Below are positions 5,013-5,379 of a stretch of DNA of 5,379 bases, piece after piece. Source of the DNA: Nitriliruptoraceae bacterium (GTDB lineage: Bacteria > Actinomycetota > Nitriliruptoria > Nitriliruptorales > Nitriliruptoraceae); the NCBI GenBank assembly GCA_007123425.1, contig SKLC01000189.1:1-5379 (forward strand). Reading direction: 5' to 3'. The position numbers and the translations under genes are program-made. The stretch's first letter is position 1; every line of letters begins with the position of its first letter. Under the pieces are notes generated by a model, which was given only the letters and a program-made list of their open reading frames with translations, did not search any database and had not been told where the DNA came from.

Positions 5013-5041
5013 GAGGTCCCGGATCGCATGGACGAGGTCCC
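5013..5041. repeat. Direct repeat GAGGTCCC, two helical turns apart
   Basis: GAGGTCCC occurs at 5013-5020 and 5034-5041, 21 bp apart, about 64 and 85 bp upstream of the SRPBCC start. In that gene's orientation each reads GGGACCTC, carrying the GGGAC half-site recognised by DosR-type regulators. The first copy is part of a 14-mer (5007-5020, GGGACCTCCTGCCC on the minus strand) that matches 9 of 11 informative positions of a degenerate DosR box. Confidence 0.4.
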
Positions 5042-5064
5042 CACGCGCGACGTCGTCCGGCCCG

Positions 5065-5093
5065 GGTGCCCGACCCGCCGCGGGCGGGGCACC
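5065..5093. repeat. Interrupted inverted repeat in the divergent region
   Basis: CCCGCC (5074-5079) pairs with GGCGGG (5083-5088) over a 3-base loop, and GGTGC (5065-5069) with GCACC (5089-5093) extends the stem after a 4-base bulge. It could form a hairpin or be a protein-binding site. GC-rich composition makes short inverted repeats common. Confidence 0.35.
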
Positions 5094-5127
5094 GGCGCTC
5101 GGGAGCGGGCGGCGGCCCCGGCGCAGG

Positions 5128-5133
5128 TAGCGT
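5128..5133 (+). promoter_or_regulatory. Candidate -10 element of the DsbA-like gene
   Basis: TAGCGT fits TANNNT. The predicted transcription start near 5140 lies 25 bases before the GTG chosen as start codon. There is no evident -35 and no clear Shine-Dalgarno between, so confidence is low. Confidence 0.3.
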
Positions 5134-5164
5134 CGAGGTCACGTCCCCGTCCGGCAGACCGCGC

Positions 5165-5379
5165 GTGCTCACCCTCCACTACGACTTCACCTCCCCGGCC
5201 AGCGCCGTGGCGGTGCTGCGCCTGCAGGCGCTGGCCGATCGCGGCGCCCGCGTCGAGTTCGTCGGCATCGACGCCCTCGGGCTGCAGGTCGCGGTCCCGG
5301 TCACGCTCGACCAGCTCGAGGAGCTCGACCGGGTGGCCGACCGGGCCGCGGCCCTGGGCCTGCCGCTGCGCAGACCGCG
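5165..5379 (+). CDS. DsbA / kappa-GST (HCCA isomerase)-like thioredoxin-fold protein, 5' part
   Basis: Seventy-one codons are visible before the window ends. The N-terminus is a thioredoxin-type first strand, LTLHYDFTSPASAVAVLRL, followed by a helix and a second strand, VEFVGIDALGL. This is the pattern of the DsbA-like group that includes 2-hydroxychromene-2-carboxylate isomerase and kappa-class glutathione transferases. The CxxC of true DsbA is absent: the active-site position is Thr9-Ser10-Pro11-Ala12, and Ser10 fits the catalytic serine of the isomerase/kappa-GST branch, so disulfide exchange is unlikely. No signal peptide is present, which suggests a cytoplasmic enzyme. The GTG at 5165 is chosen because it precedes the first strand directly, but no good Shine-Dalgarno is seen and the frame stays open upstream, so the start is uncertain. 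The substrate is unknown. Confidence 0.6.
   Translation, partial: MLTLHYDFTSPASAVAVLRLQALADRGARVEFVGIDALGLQVAVPVTLDQLEELDRVADRAAALGLPLRRP

Larger units (their letters stand above)
4957..5164. other. 208-bp divergent intergenic region
   Basis: It lies between the SRPBCC gene (minus) and the DsbA-like gene (plus). Contents are a candidate minus-strand -10 TACCGT (4982-4977), a candidate plus-strand -10 TAGCGT (5128-5133), two GAGGTCCC direct repeats and a hairpin at 5065-5093. No convincing small gene is seen. Confidence 0.6.

Noticed and set aside
4957..5172. 72-residue N-terminal extension of the SRPBCC gene
   Set aside because: Arg/Pro/Gly-rich with no fold, while ATG 4956 has GGAGG six bases upstream and the family body begins there.
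5153..5379. Decamer GCAGACCGCG near 5155 and again at the right edge
   Set aside because: A short GC-rich match, the second inside a coding region; no flanking structure or mobile-element sign.
1..5379. tRNA, rRNA, CRISPR array, insertion sequence or attachment site
   Set aside because: No cloverleaf, conserved rRNA segment, spaced repeat array, transposase motif or terminal inverted repeats were seen.

Overview
The window comes from a very GC-rich bacterium, roughly three quarters G+C by eye, with nearly every third codon position G or C. GTG starts, purine-rich Shine-Dalgarno sites and a DosR/DosS-type two-component pair point to an actinobacterium (Actinomycetota). I cannot name the genus. 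Many proteins are Asp/Glu-rich, but that is not enough to claim a halophile.

Layout. At the left edge, on the minus strand, is the 5' part of a gene for an exported or membrane-tethered multicopper oxidase with its own N-terminal blue-copper (cupredoxin) domain; its C-terminus lies outside the window. Upstream of it on the same strand, after a strong hairpin, is a small FMN-type split-barrel protein (pyridoxamine 5'-phosphate oxidase family), and then a NarL/FixJ response regulator very close to mycobacterial DevR/DosR. Divergent from the regulator, across a 76-bp gap, is its likely partner kinase on the plus strand: GAF-GAF-HisKA_3-HATPase, like DevS/DosS and DosT. The kinase ends 5 bp from the stop of a convergent minus-strand gene for an SRPBCC (START-like) protein. 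At the right edge is the 5' end of a plus-strand DsbA/kappa-GST-like (thioredoxin-fold) gene.

How they fit together (inference). The kinase keeps the heme-ligand histidine of DosS/DosT at residue 107 and the distal tyrosine at 129. It has Gly45 where DosS has the channel-blocking Glu87, so it should be a direct O2/NO/CO sensor of the DosT type that phosphorylates Asp55 of the regulator. The regulator keeps the DosR DNA-contact residues. Split-barrel flavoproteins are frequent members of DosR regulons, so this looks like a small hypoxia or redox regulon: sensor and regulator in the middle, effector genes on both sides, including a copper oxidase that would consume O2.

The most striking non-coding element is the 76-bp kinase/regulator gap. 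Two overlapping divergent -10 hexamers share one CTAG core, and both lie inside an 8-bp perfect inverted repeat whose arms are two helical turns apart. GGGAC/GTCCC half-sites resembling DosR boxes occur upstream of the effector genes, but in DNA this GC-rich they are only suggestive.
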